Notes under the pieces: generated by a model | What the model saw: only the letters and a program-made list of their open reading frames with translations | Told to the model about the DNA's origin: nothing | The model's database searches: none | Made by a program: the position numbers and the translations under genes | In this document: piece after piece, positions 1-7,445 of the stretch | Position numbering within the stretch: position 1 is the stretch's first letter | How the letters are laid out: each line of letters starts with the position of its first letter | Origin: Pseudomonadota bacterium | GTDB lineage: Bacteria; Pseudomonadota; Gammaproteobacteria; Burkholderiales; Burkholderiaceae | Assembly (NCBI GenBank): GCA_029777935.1 | Contig: JAKORH010000252.1 | Coordinates: 1 to 17,131 of the forward strand | DNA length: 17,131 bases | Reading direction: 5' to 3'

Positions 1-743
1 CCCTTGACGATGCCGAACTCGGCCGCCTGCTTGATCGAGTTGATCGTGTCGCCGCCGGCGTTGGCCAGTCCGCTCACCTTGGCCTTCGACTGCTGTGCCT
101 GCAGCAGATACGAGGAGCAGTCCTGCGTGTTCAGCGGCACGCGCACGGCGCCGAGCCCCTTGCCGCCTTCCTGCGTCACGACCGCGGCGGGGTCGCGCTC
201 GAGCGCGTGGCCGAACGCGTAGTCGGCGGTGATGAAGAACCACGTGTTGCCGCCGGTCTTGACGATCGCGCCACCGGTACCGTGCGCCAGCATCCAGGTG
301 TCGTAGGTCCAGTGCACCGTGTTGGGCGAGCACTGCTTGCCGGTCAGGTCGGACGAGGCGGCGCCCGAGTCGATGAACGCCTTGCCCTTCTCGCGCGTCA
401 CCTGGTTGACCGCCAGCGCCACCGCCGAGTTCGGCACGTCGAAGATCGCGTCGACGTGGTCGACGTCGTACCACTGGCGCGCGATGGCCGACCCGACGTC
501 GGGCTTGTTCTGGTGGTCGGCGGAAACGACCTCGATCTTCAGGCCGGCCTTCGAGGTTTTCTGGAAGTCCTCGACCGCCATCTTCGCAGCCAGCGTCGAG
601 CCGGGCCCGCCGATGTCGGCGTACAGGCTCGACATGTCCGACAGCACGCCGATCTTGACCATGCCGTCGGAAATCTGCGCCTGCGCGGCGCCTCCGAACG
701 CGAGCGCGGCGGCAACGAAGGTGGATAGCAGCTTGCGTTTCAT
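1..743 (-). CDS. Branched-chain amino-acid type ABC transporter, periplasmic substrate-binding protein (3' end cut by window edge)
   Basis: About 247 residues are visible; the C-terminus lies beyond the left edge. The protein starts MKRKLLSTFVAAALAFGGAA, a typical Sec signal peptide with probable cleavage after AQA near residue 22. The mature part begins ISDGMVKIGVLSDMS and continues with a type-I periplasmic-binding fold of the Leu/Ile/Val (Peripla_BP_6) family. Segments such as VEVVSADHQNKPDVG-like residues 71-85, FDVPNSAVALAV and WFFITADYAFGHALE fit that family. It would capture a ligand in the periplasm and deliver it to a LivHMGF-like permease. The ligand is not predictable; related proteins bind amino acids, amides, urea or aromatic acids. 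The ATG is preceded by a good Shine-Dalgarno (AGGAGA). It follows the livF-like gene by 58 bp, which includes a 16-bp tandem duplication, so co-transcription is likely. Confidence 0.9.
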   Translation of the reverse strand, partial: MKRKLLSTFVAAALAFGGAAQAQISDGMVKIGVLSDMSSLYADIGGPGSTLAAKMAVEDFQKTSKAGLKIEVVSADHQNKPDVGSAIARQWYDVDHVDAIFDVPNSAVALAVNQVTREKGKAFIDSGAASSDLTGKQCSPNTVHWTYDTWMLAHGTGGAIVKTGGNTWFFITADYAFGHALERDPAAVVTQEGGKGLGAVRVPLNTQDCSSYLLQAQQSKAKVSGLANAGGDTINSIKQAAEFGIVK

Positions 744-750
744 CGTTTCT

Positions 751-782
751 CCTGCTTGTTACGTGCCCTGCTTGTTACGTGC
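751..782. repeat. Perfect 16-bp tandem duplication in the leader of the binding-protein gene
   Basis: The unit CCTGCTTGTTACGTGC occurs twice head-to-tail at 751-766 and 767-782. It fills much of the 58-bp space between the livF-like stop and the binding-protein ATG. On the coding strand, the proximal copy ends in the CAGG that forms part of the Shine-Dalgarno. It looks like a recent slippage-type duplication; a role in tuning translation of the binding protein is only a guess. Confidence 0.9.
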
Positions 783-801
783 CCGGTGTTCGATGGGCCG
801 G

Positions 802-1524
802 TCACACACCCAGATACTCGTGCAGCAGCTCGGTCTTCGACTGCAATTCGGCGGCCGTGCAGCTTTCGATGATGCGGCCGCGCTCCATCACGTAGAAGCG
901 ATCCGCCAGCGGCGCGGCGAAACGGAAGTTCTGCTCGACCATCACGATCGTAAGCCCCTTTTCGCGCAGCGTGCGGATCATGCGCGCCAGCGCCTGGACG
1001 ATCACCGGCGCCAGCCCTTCGCTGATCTCGTCGAGCAGCAGCAGCTTCGCACCGGTGCGCAGGATGCGCGCTACCGCCAGCATCTGCTGCTCGCCGCCCG
1101 ACAGGCGCGTGCCGGGGCTGGCGCGCCGCTCCTTCAGATTCGGGAACATCGCGTAGATCTCGTCGAGCGACATGCCGCCGCTGGCAACCGGCGGCGGCAG
1201 CAGCAGGTTCTCCTCGCAGGTCAGGCTGGCGAAGATGCCGCGCTCCTCCGGGCAATAGCCGATGCCGAGGTGCGCGATCCGGTGCGGCGCCAGCGCGATC
1301 GTTTCCACGCCGTTGAGCATGATCGACCCGGAGCGCTTGCCCACCAGTCCCAGGATCGCCTTGAGCGTCGTCGTGCGGCCCGCGCCGTTGCGCCCGAGCA
1401 GCGTCACGACCTCGCCGCGGTTCACCAGCATGTCCACGCCATGCAGGATGTGCGACTCGCCATAGAAGGCGTGCACGTCGGTCAGCCGCAGGAATTCGCG
1501 CCCGTCGCGATCGCCCTCAGCCAT
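802..1524 (-). CDS. livF: Branched-chain amino-acid type ABC transporter ATP-binding protein, LivF-like
   Basis: This 240-residue cytoplasmic ATPase has the usual LivF length. It shows a Walker A-type loop GRNGAGRTT at 44-52, the signature LSGGEQQ at 141-147, Walker B LLLLDE at 161-166 with catalytic Glu166, and VEQN in place of the H-loop, as is usual in LivF. The Walker A lysine is replaced by Arg50 (codon CGC at 1375-1377); I believe this variant occurs in some LivF relatives. The C-terminus HEYLGV is typical. The start overlaps the livG-like stop by 8 bp and has an AGGGGG ribosome-binding site, so it is translationally coupled to livG. It should form the ATPase heterodimer with the livG product and power uptake of the ligand captured by the binding protein encoded next downstream. 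Confidence 0.93.
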   Translation of the reverse strand: MAEGDRDGREFLRLTDVHAFYGESHILHGVDMLVNRGEVVTLLGRNGAGRTTTLKAILGLVGKRSGSIMLNGVETIALAPHRIAHLGIGYCPEERGIFASLTCEENLLLPPPVASGGMSLDEIYAMFPNLKERRASPGTRLSGGEQQMLAVARILRTGAKLLLLDEISEGLAPVIVQALARMIRTLREKGLTIVMVEQNFRFAAPLADRFYVMERGRIIESCTAAELQSKTELLHEYLGV

Positions 1525-2302
1525 GTGCCCCCTTCAGCTCCGCCTCGGCGCTGCCCATGTAGGCCTCGAGCACCTGCGGATTCTTCGACACCGTTTCGTA
1601 CCGGCCCTCGGCGATCACCTGGCCGCGCTGCAGCACCGTGATCACGTCGGCGATCTTGGCCACCACGTTCATGTTGTGCTCGACCATCAGGATCGTGCGG
1701 TTGGCGGCGACCTTCCTGATCAGGTCGGTCACGCGCTCGACGTCCTCGTGGCCCATGCCCTGCGTCGGCTCATCGAGCAGCATCAGCTGCGGCTCCATCG
1801 CCAGCGTGGTGGCGATCTCCAGCGCGCGCTTGCGCCCGTACGGCAGTTCGACCGTGACGTGGTTGGCCATCTCTTCCAGGCCCACCGTGCGCAGCAGTTC
1901 CAGCGCGCGCGGCGTCAGCGCCTCGAGCGTGCGCTCCGAGGTCCAGAAGTGAAACGACGTCCCCAGCTCGCGCTGCAGCGCCACGCGCACGTTCTCCAGC
2001 ACCGTCAGGTGCGGGAACGTGGCCGAGATCTGGAACGACCGGATGATTCCGCGGCGCGCGATCTGCGCCGGCTTCTCGCGCGTGATGTCGTGGCCGTTGT
2101 AGACGATCGAGCCCGCGGTCGGCGGCAGGAACTTGGTCAGCAGGTTGAAGCAGGTCGTCTTGCCGGCTCCGTTGGGTCCGATCAGCGCGTGGATCGTGCC
2201 GCGCTGCACGCGCAAGCTCACGTCCTGCACGGCGACGAAGCCCTTGAACTCCTTGGTGAGTCCGCGCGTCTCCAGGATGATGTCCTGTGCGGTCACGCCC
2301 AT
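1517..2302 (-). CDS. livG: Branched-chain amino-acid type ABC transporter ATP-binding protein, LivG-like
   Basis: The 261-residue protein has an intact Walker A (GPNGAGKTT, 42-50), Q-loop Gln91 (RSFQISATFPHLTVLENV), a signature segment LPYGRKRALEI (153-163), Walker B LMLLDEPTQGM (173 on) and H-loop His209 (MVEHN). LPYG-type signatures are normal in LivG. The start ATG is preceded by CCGGAGAC, a good ribosome-binding site. It is the first visible gene of the livG-livF-binding protein run, and its stop lies inside the start of livF. Unlike its partner it keeps the Walker A lysine, so at least one fully canonical ATP site should exist in the heterodimer. The permeases livH and livM are not upstream (2303-2465 is intergenic) and may lie past the left edge. 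Confidence 0.93.
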   Translation of the reverse strand: MGVTAQDIILETRGLTKEFKGFVAVQDVSLRVQRGTIHALIGPNGAGKTTCFNLLTKFLPPTAGSIVYNGHDITREKPAQIARRGIIRSFQISATFPHLTVLENVRVALQRELGTSFHFWTSERTLEALTPRALELLRTVGLEEMANHVTVELPYGRKRALEIATTLAMEPQLMLLDEPTQGMGHEDVERVTDLIRKVAANRTILMVEHNMNVVAKIADVITVLQRGQVIAEGRYETVSKNPQVLEAYMGSAEAELKGAHG

Positions 2303-2413
2303 GTCTCCGGGTTCGTCTTCTCGTTCGAATGGGTTGTGGTCGCTGTCGGGTCGCCGCCTCCCCTCCGTTAGCGGCCGGTCCCGACTCGAGGGGCCGCAAG
2401 TGTCCCGCAGGAT

Positions 2414-2433
2414 CCGGGCCGGCGCAAGCCCGG
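2414..2433 (-). terminator. Weak stem-loop between the alcohol dehydrogenase and livG-like genes
   Basis: A 6-bp GC stem (CCGGGC / GCCCGG) encloses an 8-nt loop, 32 bp after the alcohol dehydrogenase stop on the minus strand. No T-run follows, so it is at best a poor intrinsic terminator. The rest of the 163-bp spacer 2303-2465 shows only the livG ribosome-binding site and no convincing promoter. Confidence 0.2.
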
Positions 2434-2465
2434 TGCGACACCGATGCGCGGCGTGTCCGGCGCGG

Positions 2466-3590
2466 CTACGCCGACGCCGCGAGCATCCGCAGGTAGTCCT
2501 CGCGCGTGGCCGCGCGCGGGTTGGTCCCGTGGCAGTGGTCCTTCAGCGCGTTGTCGGCGACATAGTCGTAGGTGTCGCGGCCGATGCCCATCGCGGCCAG
2601 CCCCGGCGGCAGGCCGAGGCGCGCATTCAGTGCACGGATCGCGTCGGCCAGCCCCGCGCCGTCCTGGCGGCCGAAGACGCCGGCCACGGCGTGCACCCTG
2701 GCCGGCACTGCGGCCTCGTTGAACTTCACGACCTCCGGCAGCAGCACCGCGTTCAGCGTGCCGTGGTGCGGGCCGACGGGCAGCCCGCCGAGCGCGTGCG
2801 ACAGCGAATGCACGGCGCCGAGTCCCTTCTGGAACGCCATCGCGCCCTGCATCGACGCGCTCATCATGTTCCAGCGCGCCTCGCGATCGGCGCCGTCCGC
2901 GACCGCGCGTTCGAGGTGCGCGATCGCGCGCTCGAGGCCGTCGAACGCGATCGCGTCGGCGGGCGGATTGACCGCGTTCGAAAGATACGTCTCGATGCAG
3001 TGCGCGACCGCGTCCATGCCGGTGGCGGCGGTCAGTTTCGGCGGCAGGCCGACGGTGAGCTCGGGATCGCAGATCGCTGTCTTCGGCACCAGGTGCCACG
3101 AGTGGAAGCCGAGCTTGTGGCCGTCGTCGAGGATCACGATGGCGCCGCGTGCCACTTCGCTGCCGGTGCCGGCCGTGGTCGGGATCGCGATCAGCGGCGC
3201 GACCTGCGCGGTGATCTTCGGGCTGCCGCCGTAGATGGTCGCGTAATCCGCGAGCCGGCCCGGGTGCGTGGCGAGAATCGCCACCGCCTTGGCGAGATCG
3301 ATCGACGAGCCGCCGCCGAGCGCGATCAGGCCGTCGGCCCGGTGCGCGCGGTAGGCCTCCGTCGCCTGCATCACGGCCCGCTCGGTCGGATTCGAGGGCG
3401 TACCGTCGAAGACGGCGTGAGGCAGGTCGCCGAGCGCGTCGGTCAGGCGCGCGAGCAGACCGGCGGCGACGATGCCCCTGTCGGTGCACACCAGCGGCCG
3501 GCGGATGCCGACGCGCTCGGCCTCGGCGCGCGCCAGCCTGACCGCGCCGAAATCGAACTGGACCTGCGTGATGTAGTGAATGACCGCCAT
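2466..3590 (-). CDS. Iron-containing (group III) alcohol dehydrogenase
   Basis: This 374-residue protein is of normal length for the Fe-ADH family, NAD(P)-dependent enzymes that interconvert alcohols and aldehydes or ketones. It has the nucleotide-binding motif LGGGSSIDLAKA (91-102) and PTTAGTGSE (137-145). The metal-binding segment GMDAVAHCIE carries Asp193 and His197, and HSLSHALGG (261-269) plus PHHGTLNAVLLP (274-285) supply the remaining histidines. The C-terminal region with HGTNPRAATREDYLRML is typical of the family. The ATG follows a GGAGG ribosome-binding site at proper spacing. It lies 57 bp downstream of aceK on the same strand, with a stem-loop between. The substrate cannot be assigned: lactaldehyde, 1,3-propanediol, butanol, 4-hydroxybutyrate and maleylacetate reductases all belong to this superfamily. 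Confidence 0.93.
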   Translation of the reverse strand: MAVIHYITQVQFDFGAVRLARAEAERVGIRRPLVCTDRGIVAAGLLARLTDALGDLPHAVFDGTPSNPTERAVMQATEAYRAHRADGLIALGGGSSIDLAKAVAILATHPGRLADYATIYGGSPKITAQVAPLIAIPTTAGTGSEVARGAIVILDDGHKLGFHSWHLVPKTAICDPELTVGLPPKLTAATGMDAVAHCIETYLSNAVNPPADAIAFDGLERAIAHLERAVADGADREARWNMMSASMQGAMAFQKGLGAVHSLSHALGGLPVGPHHGTLNAVLLPEVVKFNEAAVPARVHAVAGVFGRQDGAGLADAIRALNARLGLPPGLAAMGIGRDTYDYVADNALKDHCHGTNPRAATREDYLRMLAASA

Positions 3591-3606
3591 CGCCGGCCTC
3601 CGATTC

Positions 3607-3637
3607 GCGCTGCGACGGCGCCACTGTATCGCAGCGC
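3607..3637 (-). terminator. Perfect 9-bp stem-loop between aceK and the alcohol dehydrogenase gene
   Basis: GCGCTGCGA (3607-3615) and TCGCAGCGC (3629-3637) pair perfectly around a 13-nt loop, starting 10 bp after the aceK stop. There is no T-run, and the hairpin sits just ahead of the alcohol dehydrogenase ribosome-binding site. It could therefore be an attenuator, an mRNA 3'-end stabiliser or a processing site rather than a strong terminator. Confidence 0.4.
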
Positions 3638-3647
3638 CGGCACCGGT

Positions 3648-5462
3648 TCAGGGGCCGAACCGCAGTTCGTCGGGATACGGGAACACGTCCTCGAGGTAGC
3701 CGCGCTGGATGCGCTCCTTGCGGCTCTGCCAGAACTCGGGGGTGAACAGGTCCGCGTGATGCTTCAGCAGTGCGGCCTTGATGCGCGGGTCGCCGAGCAG
3801 GAACGGCGCCCACTGCTCGGGAAACACGTCGTGCTTGCCGACGTGGTACCAGGGCTGGTCCGACATCTCGTCCTCCTCCGTCATCGCCGGCGGCACGCGG
3901 CGGAAGTTGGTGTCGGTCATGTACTCGATCTCGTCGTAGTCGTAGAAGACCACGCGGTTCAGGCGGGTGACGCCGAAGTTCTTGTACAGCATGTCGCCGG
4001 GGAAGATGTTGGCCGCCGCCAGGTCCTTGATCGCCTGGCCGTACTCGCGGATCGCGTGCTCGACCTCGGCGTCGGACGCGTGCATCAGGTAGATGTTCAG
4101 CGGCGTCATCCGGCGCTCGATGTACACGTGCTTGATCAGCACCGTGTCGCGCGAGAGTTCGACCTGGCTGGCGCAGAAGTTGAGCAGCTCCTGGAGCAGC
4201 TCGGGCGAGCAGCGCGCGCGCGGCAGCACCACCTGCGAGTACTCCCAAGTGTCGGCCATGCGGCCGACGCGGTCGTGCATCTTCACCAGCAGGTACTTGG
4301 CCTTGATCTGGTCGTGATCGGTCTCCTTCGGATACGGGATCACGTCCTTGATCATCTTGAACACGTACGGATACGACGGCAGCGTGAACACCGTCATTAC
4401 CAGCCCCTTGATGCCCGGCGCGATCACGAACTGGTCCGACGAGTGCCGCAGATGGTGCAGGAAGTCGCGGTAGAAGAGTGTCTTGCCCTGCTTCTGCAGC
4501 CCGACCATCGTGTACAGCTCGGAGGCCGGCTTGTGCGGCAGGATCGAGCGGATGAACTCGACGTACGCGCTCGGCGCCTCCATGTCGACCAGGAAGTAGG
4601 CACGCGTGAACGAAAACAGCGTGGCCAGGTGCTGGCCGCTCAACAGCACCGCATCGAGGAAGAGCTGCCCGCGCGCGTTGCGCAGGATCGGCACCGCCAG
4701 CGGTGTGATGCGCGTGCCGTTGATGATGCGGCCGACGATGTAGGCGCCTTTGTTGCGGTAGAACAGGCTCGACAGCACCTGGATCTGGCAATCCGGCTCG
4801 ACGTGGAACGGCCGCGTCAGCGCGTTCGGCGCCTCGCCGCGGTCGTGCGCGCGGCACACCGCGCGGATCGCGCGGCGGACGTCACGCTCCACGTCGACCC
4901 ACGGGCACGCCAGCCCGAAGTCGATCAGGATCTGCCGCAGCGTGGCGCGCAGCCCGGAGTTCTTCCCGCCTCGGGCCGGGTAGTAACTGCGGTACGACGG
5001 CGGATCCGAGTCCATGTAGTCGGTCGCCACCCCCGGCCGCACGAAGATGAACGCGTTGCGGAAGTAGTCCCGGTGCAGCAGCTTGGCGCACACCGAGTTG
5101 AAGAAAGTCTCCGCGCACTCGGGCTGGCGGTGCTCGGCCAGCAGCGCGATGTAGTGCTGCTTGGTCGCCTGCCACAGCGCGTCGCGCTCGTCATCCGTCA
5201 GCGCCGCCAGGTCGAAGTCGTGCTCGACGCGTGCCGAGCCTTCCCGCACTCGCTGGTCGTAGAACGCGATCCGCTCGCGCGCCGAGTCGCGCATGCCGAT
5301 CCAGTCGCCGTCCTCGAAGCGCTGCTTGGCCTGCTGCGCGACGTAGCGGAACAGGCGGTAGTGGCGGTCGAAGCCCTCGAGGATCGCGCGCGCGATCGCC
5401 GGCGGCTGCGGCATCGAGCGGTCGAAGCGCGCGCCGAACGGCGTGACGGCAAGGTCGTTCAT
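3648..5462 (-). CDS. aceK: Isocitrate dehydrogenase kinase/phosphatase
   Basis: This 604-residue AceK is slightly longer than the 578-residue E. coli enzyme. AceK is a bifunctional cytoplasmic kinase/phosphatase that inactivates or reactivates isocitrate dehydrogenase, steering isocitrate to the glyoxylate shunt during growth on acetate or fatty acids. The nucleotide-binding signature [20 protein letters not shown] begins at 348, followed by VFKMIKD with Lys369. The catalytic segment [13 protein letters not shown] (485-497) holds Asp490, and [10 protein letters not shown] holds Asp508 and Asp510. With a 33-residue offset these match E. coli Lys336, Asp457, Asp475 and Asp477, so both activities should be intact. 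The start [10 protein letters not shown] has no obvious Shine-Dalgarno. There is no aceB or aceA beside it, unlike the enteric aceBAK operon; the next gene downstream is an alcohol dehydrogenase. Confidence 0.97.
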   Translation of the reverse strand: MNDLAVTPFGARFDRSMPQPPAIARAILEGFDRHYRLFRYVAQQAKQRFEDGDWIGMRDSARERIAFYDQRVREGSARVEHDFDLAALTDDERDALWQATKQHYIALLAEHRQPECAETFFNSVCAKLLHRDYFRNAFIFVRPGVATDYMDSDPPSYRSYYPARGGKNSGLRATLRQILIDFGLACPWVDVERDVRRAIRAVCRAHDRGEAPNALTRPFHVEPDCQIQVLSSLFYRNKGAYIVGRIINGTRITPLAVPILRNARGQLFLDAVLLSGQHLATLFSFTRAYFLVDMEAPSAYVEFIRSILPHKPASELYTMVGLQKQGKTLFYRDFLHHLRHSSDQFVIAPGIKGLVMTVFTLPSYPYVFKMIKDVIPYPKETDHDQIKAKYLLVKMHDRVGRMADTWEYSQVVLPRARCSPELLQELLNFCASQVELSRDTVLIKHVYIERRMTPLNIYLMHASDAEVEHAIREYGQAIKDLAAANIFPGDMLYKNFGVTRLNRVVFYDYDEIEYMTDTNFRRVPPAMTEEDEMSDQPWYHVGKHDVFPEQWAPFLLGDPRIKAALLKHHADLFTPEFWQSRKERIQRGYLEDVFPYPDELRFGP

Positions 5463-5490
5463 CGCCGGTCGCGCGAGCGCGGTGGGCTAC

Positions 5491-5615
5491 CCTCGCGCTG
5501 CGCGCTCGGGGAGTCGCCCTTGGGGCGGCCCGGCGGGCTCAGGTTGCCCCCTTCGCCCTACGCGCTGTCCCCCCGAGGGGGAGCGAGCGCCTTGGGAGCG
5601 GCCCGGCGGCGCTCA
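5491..5615. repeat. GC-rich extragenic element: two imperfect tandem units of about 72 bp
   Basis: Two related blocks fill the aceK-lysE spacer. Core 1 (5519-5542) is CTTGGGG-CGGCCCGGCGG-GCTCAGG and core 2 (5590-5615) is CTTGGGAGCGGCCCGGCGGCGCTCATG. Each is preceded by a related CGCGCTG...C/G-rich palindromic part; in unit 2 this is CCCCCCGAGGGGG (5569-5581). The last unit runs through the stop codon of the lysE-like gene. From memory, similar blocks (Pro-Arg-rich in any frame, with a CCCCCTCGGGGGG hairpin) are scattered between genes of many Burkholderiales, so this is probably a dispersed REP-like extragenic palindrome. It may end lysE transcription through its hairpin. Confidence 0.6.
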
Positions 5616-6266
5616 TGACGTCGCCGCGTGGCGCGGCGTCAGCGCCAGCCACACCGCGAGTGCGCCGAATGCGGTGCCGAGAAACCAGCGCTGCGTGCGC
5701 AGCCACAGCGGCCGCGGGGCGAACCATGCCGCCAGCACGCCGGCCAGCGTGACGAGCGCGCCGTCGACCAGCGTGCCGACCGTGATGTGCACCACGCCGA
5801 GCGCCAGGCTCTGCACCAGCACCGAGCCGGCCGCGGGCTCGATGAACTGCGGAAACAGCGACAGGTAGAACACCGCCAGCTTCGGATTGACGACCGCCGC
5901 CACCATCGCCTGCCGGAACAACACGCGGTCCGCTACGTGCGGCAACGGCTGCGTCTCGAACGAGATGCCGTTGCCGCGTACCGTCGACCAAGCCAGCCAC
6001 AGCAGGTAGGCCGCGCCGGCGAGCTTGACGGCATCGAACGCGGCCGGGATCGCCAGCAGCAGCGCCGACAGGCCGAACGCGGCCAGGCACAGGTGCACGA
6101 ATACGCCGGCCGCCACGCCGAACAGCGAGAAGTAGCCCGCGCGCCGCCCTTGCGCCAGCGTGCGCGACAGCAGGTAGATCCACACCGGGCCCGGCGTCAG
6201 CGCGAGCAGCAGCACCGCGAGAGCGAACAGGGCGAGCTTGTCGAGGGCGAGACCGAAAAGGCTCAT
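5613..6266 (-). CDS. LysE/RhtB-family amino-acid exporter
   Basis: The 217-residue integral membrane protein has the family's normal length (about 205-220). It has the N-terminal signature LALTPGPVWIYLLSRTLAQG (residues 20-39) and about six hydrophobic segments. A conserved central VNPKLAVFYLSLFPQFI stretch is typical of LysE/RhtB transporters, which export amino acids such as lysine, threonine or homoserine lactone from the cytoplasm. The chosen ATG gives MSLFGLALDKLALFALAVLL, the usual N-terminus; the open frame extends 49 residues upstream with non-membrane, Arg/Ala-rich sequence and was rejected. No Shine-Dalgarno precedes this ATG, but a 52-codon open frame (6263-6421) ends with TGA overlapping it as ATGA, so coupling is possible. 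It is downstream of the ammonia-lyase gene on the same strand; an amino-acid detoxification pair is conceivable. Substrate unknown. Confidence 0.9.
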   Translation of the reverse strand: MSLFGLALDKLALFALAVLLLALTPGPVWIYLLSRTLAQGRRAGYFSLFGVAAGVFVHLCLAAFGLSALLLAIPAAFDAVKLAGAAYLLWLAWSTVRGNGISFETQPLPHVADRVLFRQAMVAAVVNPKLAVFYLSLFPQFIEPAAGSVLVQSLALGVVHITVGTLVDGALVTLAGVLAAWFAPRPLWLRTQRWFLGTAFGALAVWLALTPRHAATS

Positions 6267-6421
6267 AGGGTGAGAACTGGCCGCGGCAGCAAGCGCGTCC
6301 GCAGAGGCTCGATTTTGCCTGCGAACCGCCGGACGCGCTTGCCCGGCGCACTCGGATCGACCGGCCCAGGTTGCGCGGTGCGGCCGCGTAGGCGCTTCAC
6401 TTGCGCCAGCCACTGGCGCAT
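6263..6421 (-). CDS. Possible 52-residue small ORF upstream of and overlapping the lysE-like gene
   Basis: ATG at 6421-6419 opens MRQWLAQVKRLRGR and the frame ends ...RPVLTL with a TGA that overlaps the lysE-like ATG (ATGA). The peptide is basic, with about 12 Arg/Lys, and has no recognisable domain. It could be a leader that couples translation to lysE, which lacks its own Shine-Dalgarno. In GC-rich DNA an open frame this short is easily accidental, and it contains both halves of an inverted repeat. I regard it as speculative. Confidence 0.2.
   Translation of the reverse strand: MRQWLAQVKRLRGRTAQPGPVDPSAPGKRVRRFAGKIEPLRTRLLPRPVLTL
6289..6342. repeat. Perfect 13-bp inverted repeat upstream of the lysE-like gene
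   Basis: GCAAGCGCGTCCG (6289-6301) and CGGACGCGCTTGC (6330-6342) are exact reverse complements separated by 28 bp. The nearer arm ends 23 bp before the lysE-like start. This may be an mRNA hairpin over the leader or a pair of regulator half-sites; nothing in the sequence decides between these. Confidence 0.6.
6402..6420 (-). terminator. Stem-loop just after the ammonia-lyase gene
   Basis: TGCGCCAG / CTGGCGCA form a perfect 8-bp stem with a 3-nt loop, beginning 12 bp after the ammonia-lyase stop codon. No T-run follows, so termination would be inefficient. The position suits a transcript 3' end or partial attenuation before the lysE-like gene. Confidence 0.4.
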
Positions 6422-6432
6422 CGAGGCCGCTC

Positions 6433-7368
6433 TCAAGGTCGCTCCAGGCCGAACTGAGTGCGCCACTCGGCGAGCTTGGCGAGCGAGACGCCGATGCCGC
6501 CGCACACTTCGACCAGCACCCGGCCGAAGCGCGCGAAGCGCTCGGGGTGTACGTCGAGCGCGGCCAGCGCGGCGCCGCACGCGGGTTCCACCAGCACGCG
6601 GAATTCGTCGGCGAGCTTCAGGCAGGCGGCAACGGCCTGCGCGTCGGTCACCGTCAGCGAAACGATCTCGTGCTCGCTCGCGAGTTCGACCGCGCGCGTA
6701 CACACACGCTTGGCGCCGAGCGAGGTCGCGATCGACGTAATCGCCGGCAGCGCAATGGGCGCGCCGTGCGAAAGCGCGGCCGCAAACGACGCAGCGCCCT
6801 CGGTCTCGACCGCGATCACCGGCACGTGGCGCAGGCCGTTGCGCTGCAGGCCCTGCACGATGCCGGCCAGCAGACCGCCGCCGCCGACGCAGCAGGCGAC
6901 CGCATCGAACGCGATGCCGTCGGCCGCACACTCGTCGATCAACGTCGCGTGGCCGTCCCAGATGTCCGGATCGTCGAATGCGTGCAGGTACGCGGCGCTT
7001 CGCTCGCGCGCGACCTCCAGCGCCCGCTCGTTCGACTCGTCCCATACCGCGCCGTGCACGATCACGCTGGCGCCGAGTGCTGCGATCCGGTCGCGCACGC
7101 TCGCCAGCGTGGTCTGCGGCACCACGATCGTCGTCGGCACGCGCAGTTGCGCGCCCGCATACGCGGCGGCAAATCCCGCGTTGCCTCCCGACGGGCACAC
7201 CAGCTCGCGCGCGCCGCGCGCCACTGCCCGCTCCGCCGCGAGCCCGATGCCGCGCAGCTTGAACGAGCCGCACGGCTGCAGCGCGTCCATCTTGAGCGCG
7301 AGCGGACGCGCGGCGCGGCTGTACGAGGCCGGTGCGTGCAGCACCGGCGTGTCTGTGTGCAACGGCAA
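6433..7368 (-). CDS. PLP-dependent L-serine/L-threonine ammonia-lyase (serine dehydratase-like)
   Basis: This 311-residue fold-type II PLP enzyme has GSFKLRG with Schiff-base Lys37, the substrate loop SGGNAG (60-65) and the phosphate-binding glycine loop GGGG (162-165). FDDPDIWDGHATLIDE and LPAITSIATSLGAK resemble the eukaryotic-type serine dehydratase (SDS) branch more than IlvA. The enzyme would deaminate serine to pyruvate or threonine to 2-oxobutyrate in the cytoplasm. There is no C-terminal ACT regulatory domain, so no isoleucine feedback is expected and the role is catabolic. The start is unusual: upstream to the in-frame stop at 7402-7404 there is no ATG, so TTG at 7366-7368 (giving MPLHTDTPVL) or TTG at 7360-7362 must serve. 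Neither has a strong Shine-Dalgarno. A lysE-like exporter gene follows on the same strand. Confidence 0.9.
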   Translation of the reverse strand: MPLHTDTPVLHAPASYSRAARPLALKMDALQPCGSFKLRGIGLAAERAVARGARELVCPSGGNAGFAAAYAGAQLRVPTTIVVPQTTLASVRDRIAALGASVIVHGAVWDESNERALEVARERSAAYLHAFDDPDIWDGHATLIDECAADGIAFDAVACCVGGGGLLAGIVQGLQRNGLRHVPVIAVETEGAASFAAALSHGAPIALPAITSIATSLGAKRVCTRAVELASEHEIVSLTVTDAQAVAACLKLADEFRVLVEPACGAALAALDVHPERFARFGRVLVEVCGGIGVSLAKLAEWRTQFGLERP

Positions 7369-7445
7369 TGCGGGCGAGCTATTCGTTCGGTGGCGGGTCG
7401 TCTACGCGAGGTCGATGCTTATCCGGCAGACCGGGAGACGGGGCA

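Noticed and set aside
751..782. A two-unit CRISPR-like or integron-like repeat
   Set aside because: The copies are directly adjacent without spacers, only two in number, and no cas or integrase genes are nearby.
2368..4857. 829-codon minus-strand open frame overlapping aceK and the alcohol dehydrogenase
   Set aside because: It is a frame-shifted read of both genes on the same strand and contains none of their conserved motifs in phase.
2133..5618. 1161-codon open frame on the plus strand opposite livG, the alcohol dehydrogenase and aceK
   Set aside because: It is antisense to three well-recognised genes, is Arg/Ala/Val/His-rich with no domain, and is a known side effect of high GC in the third codon position.
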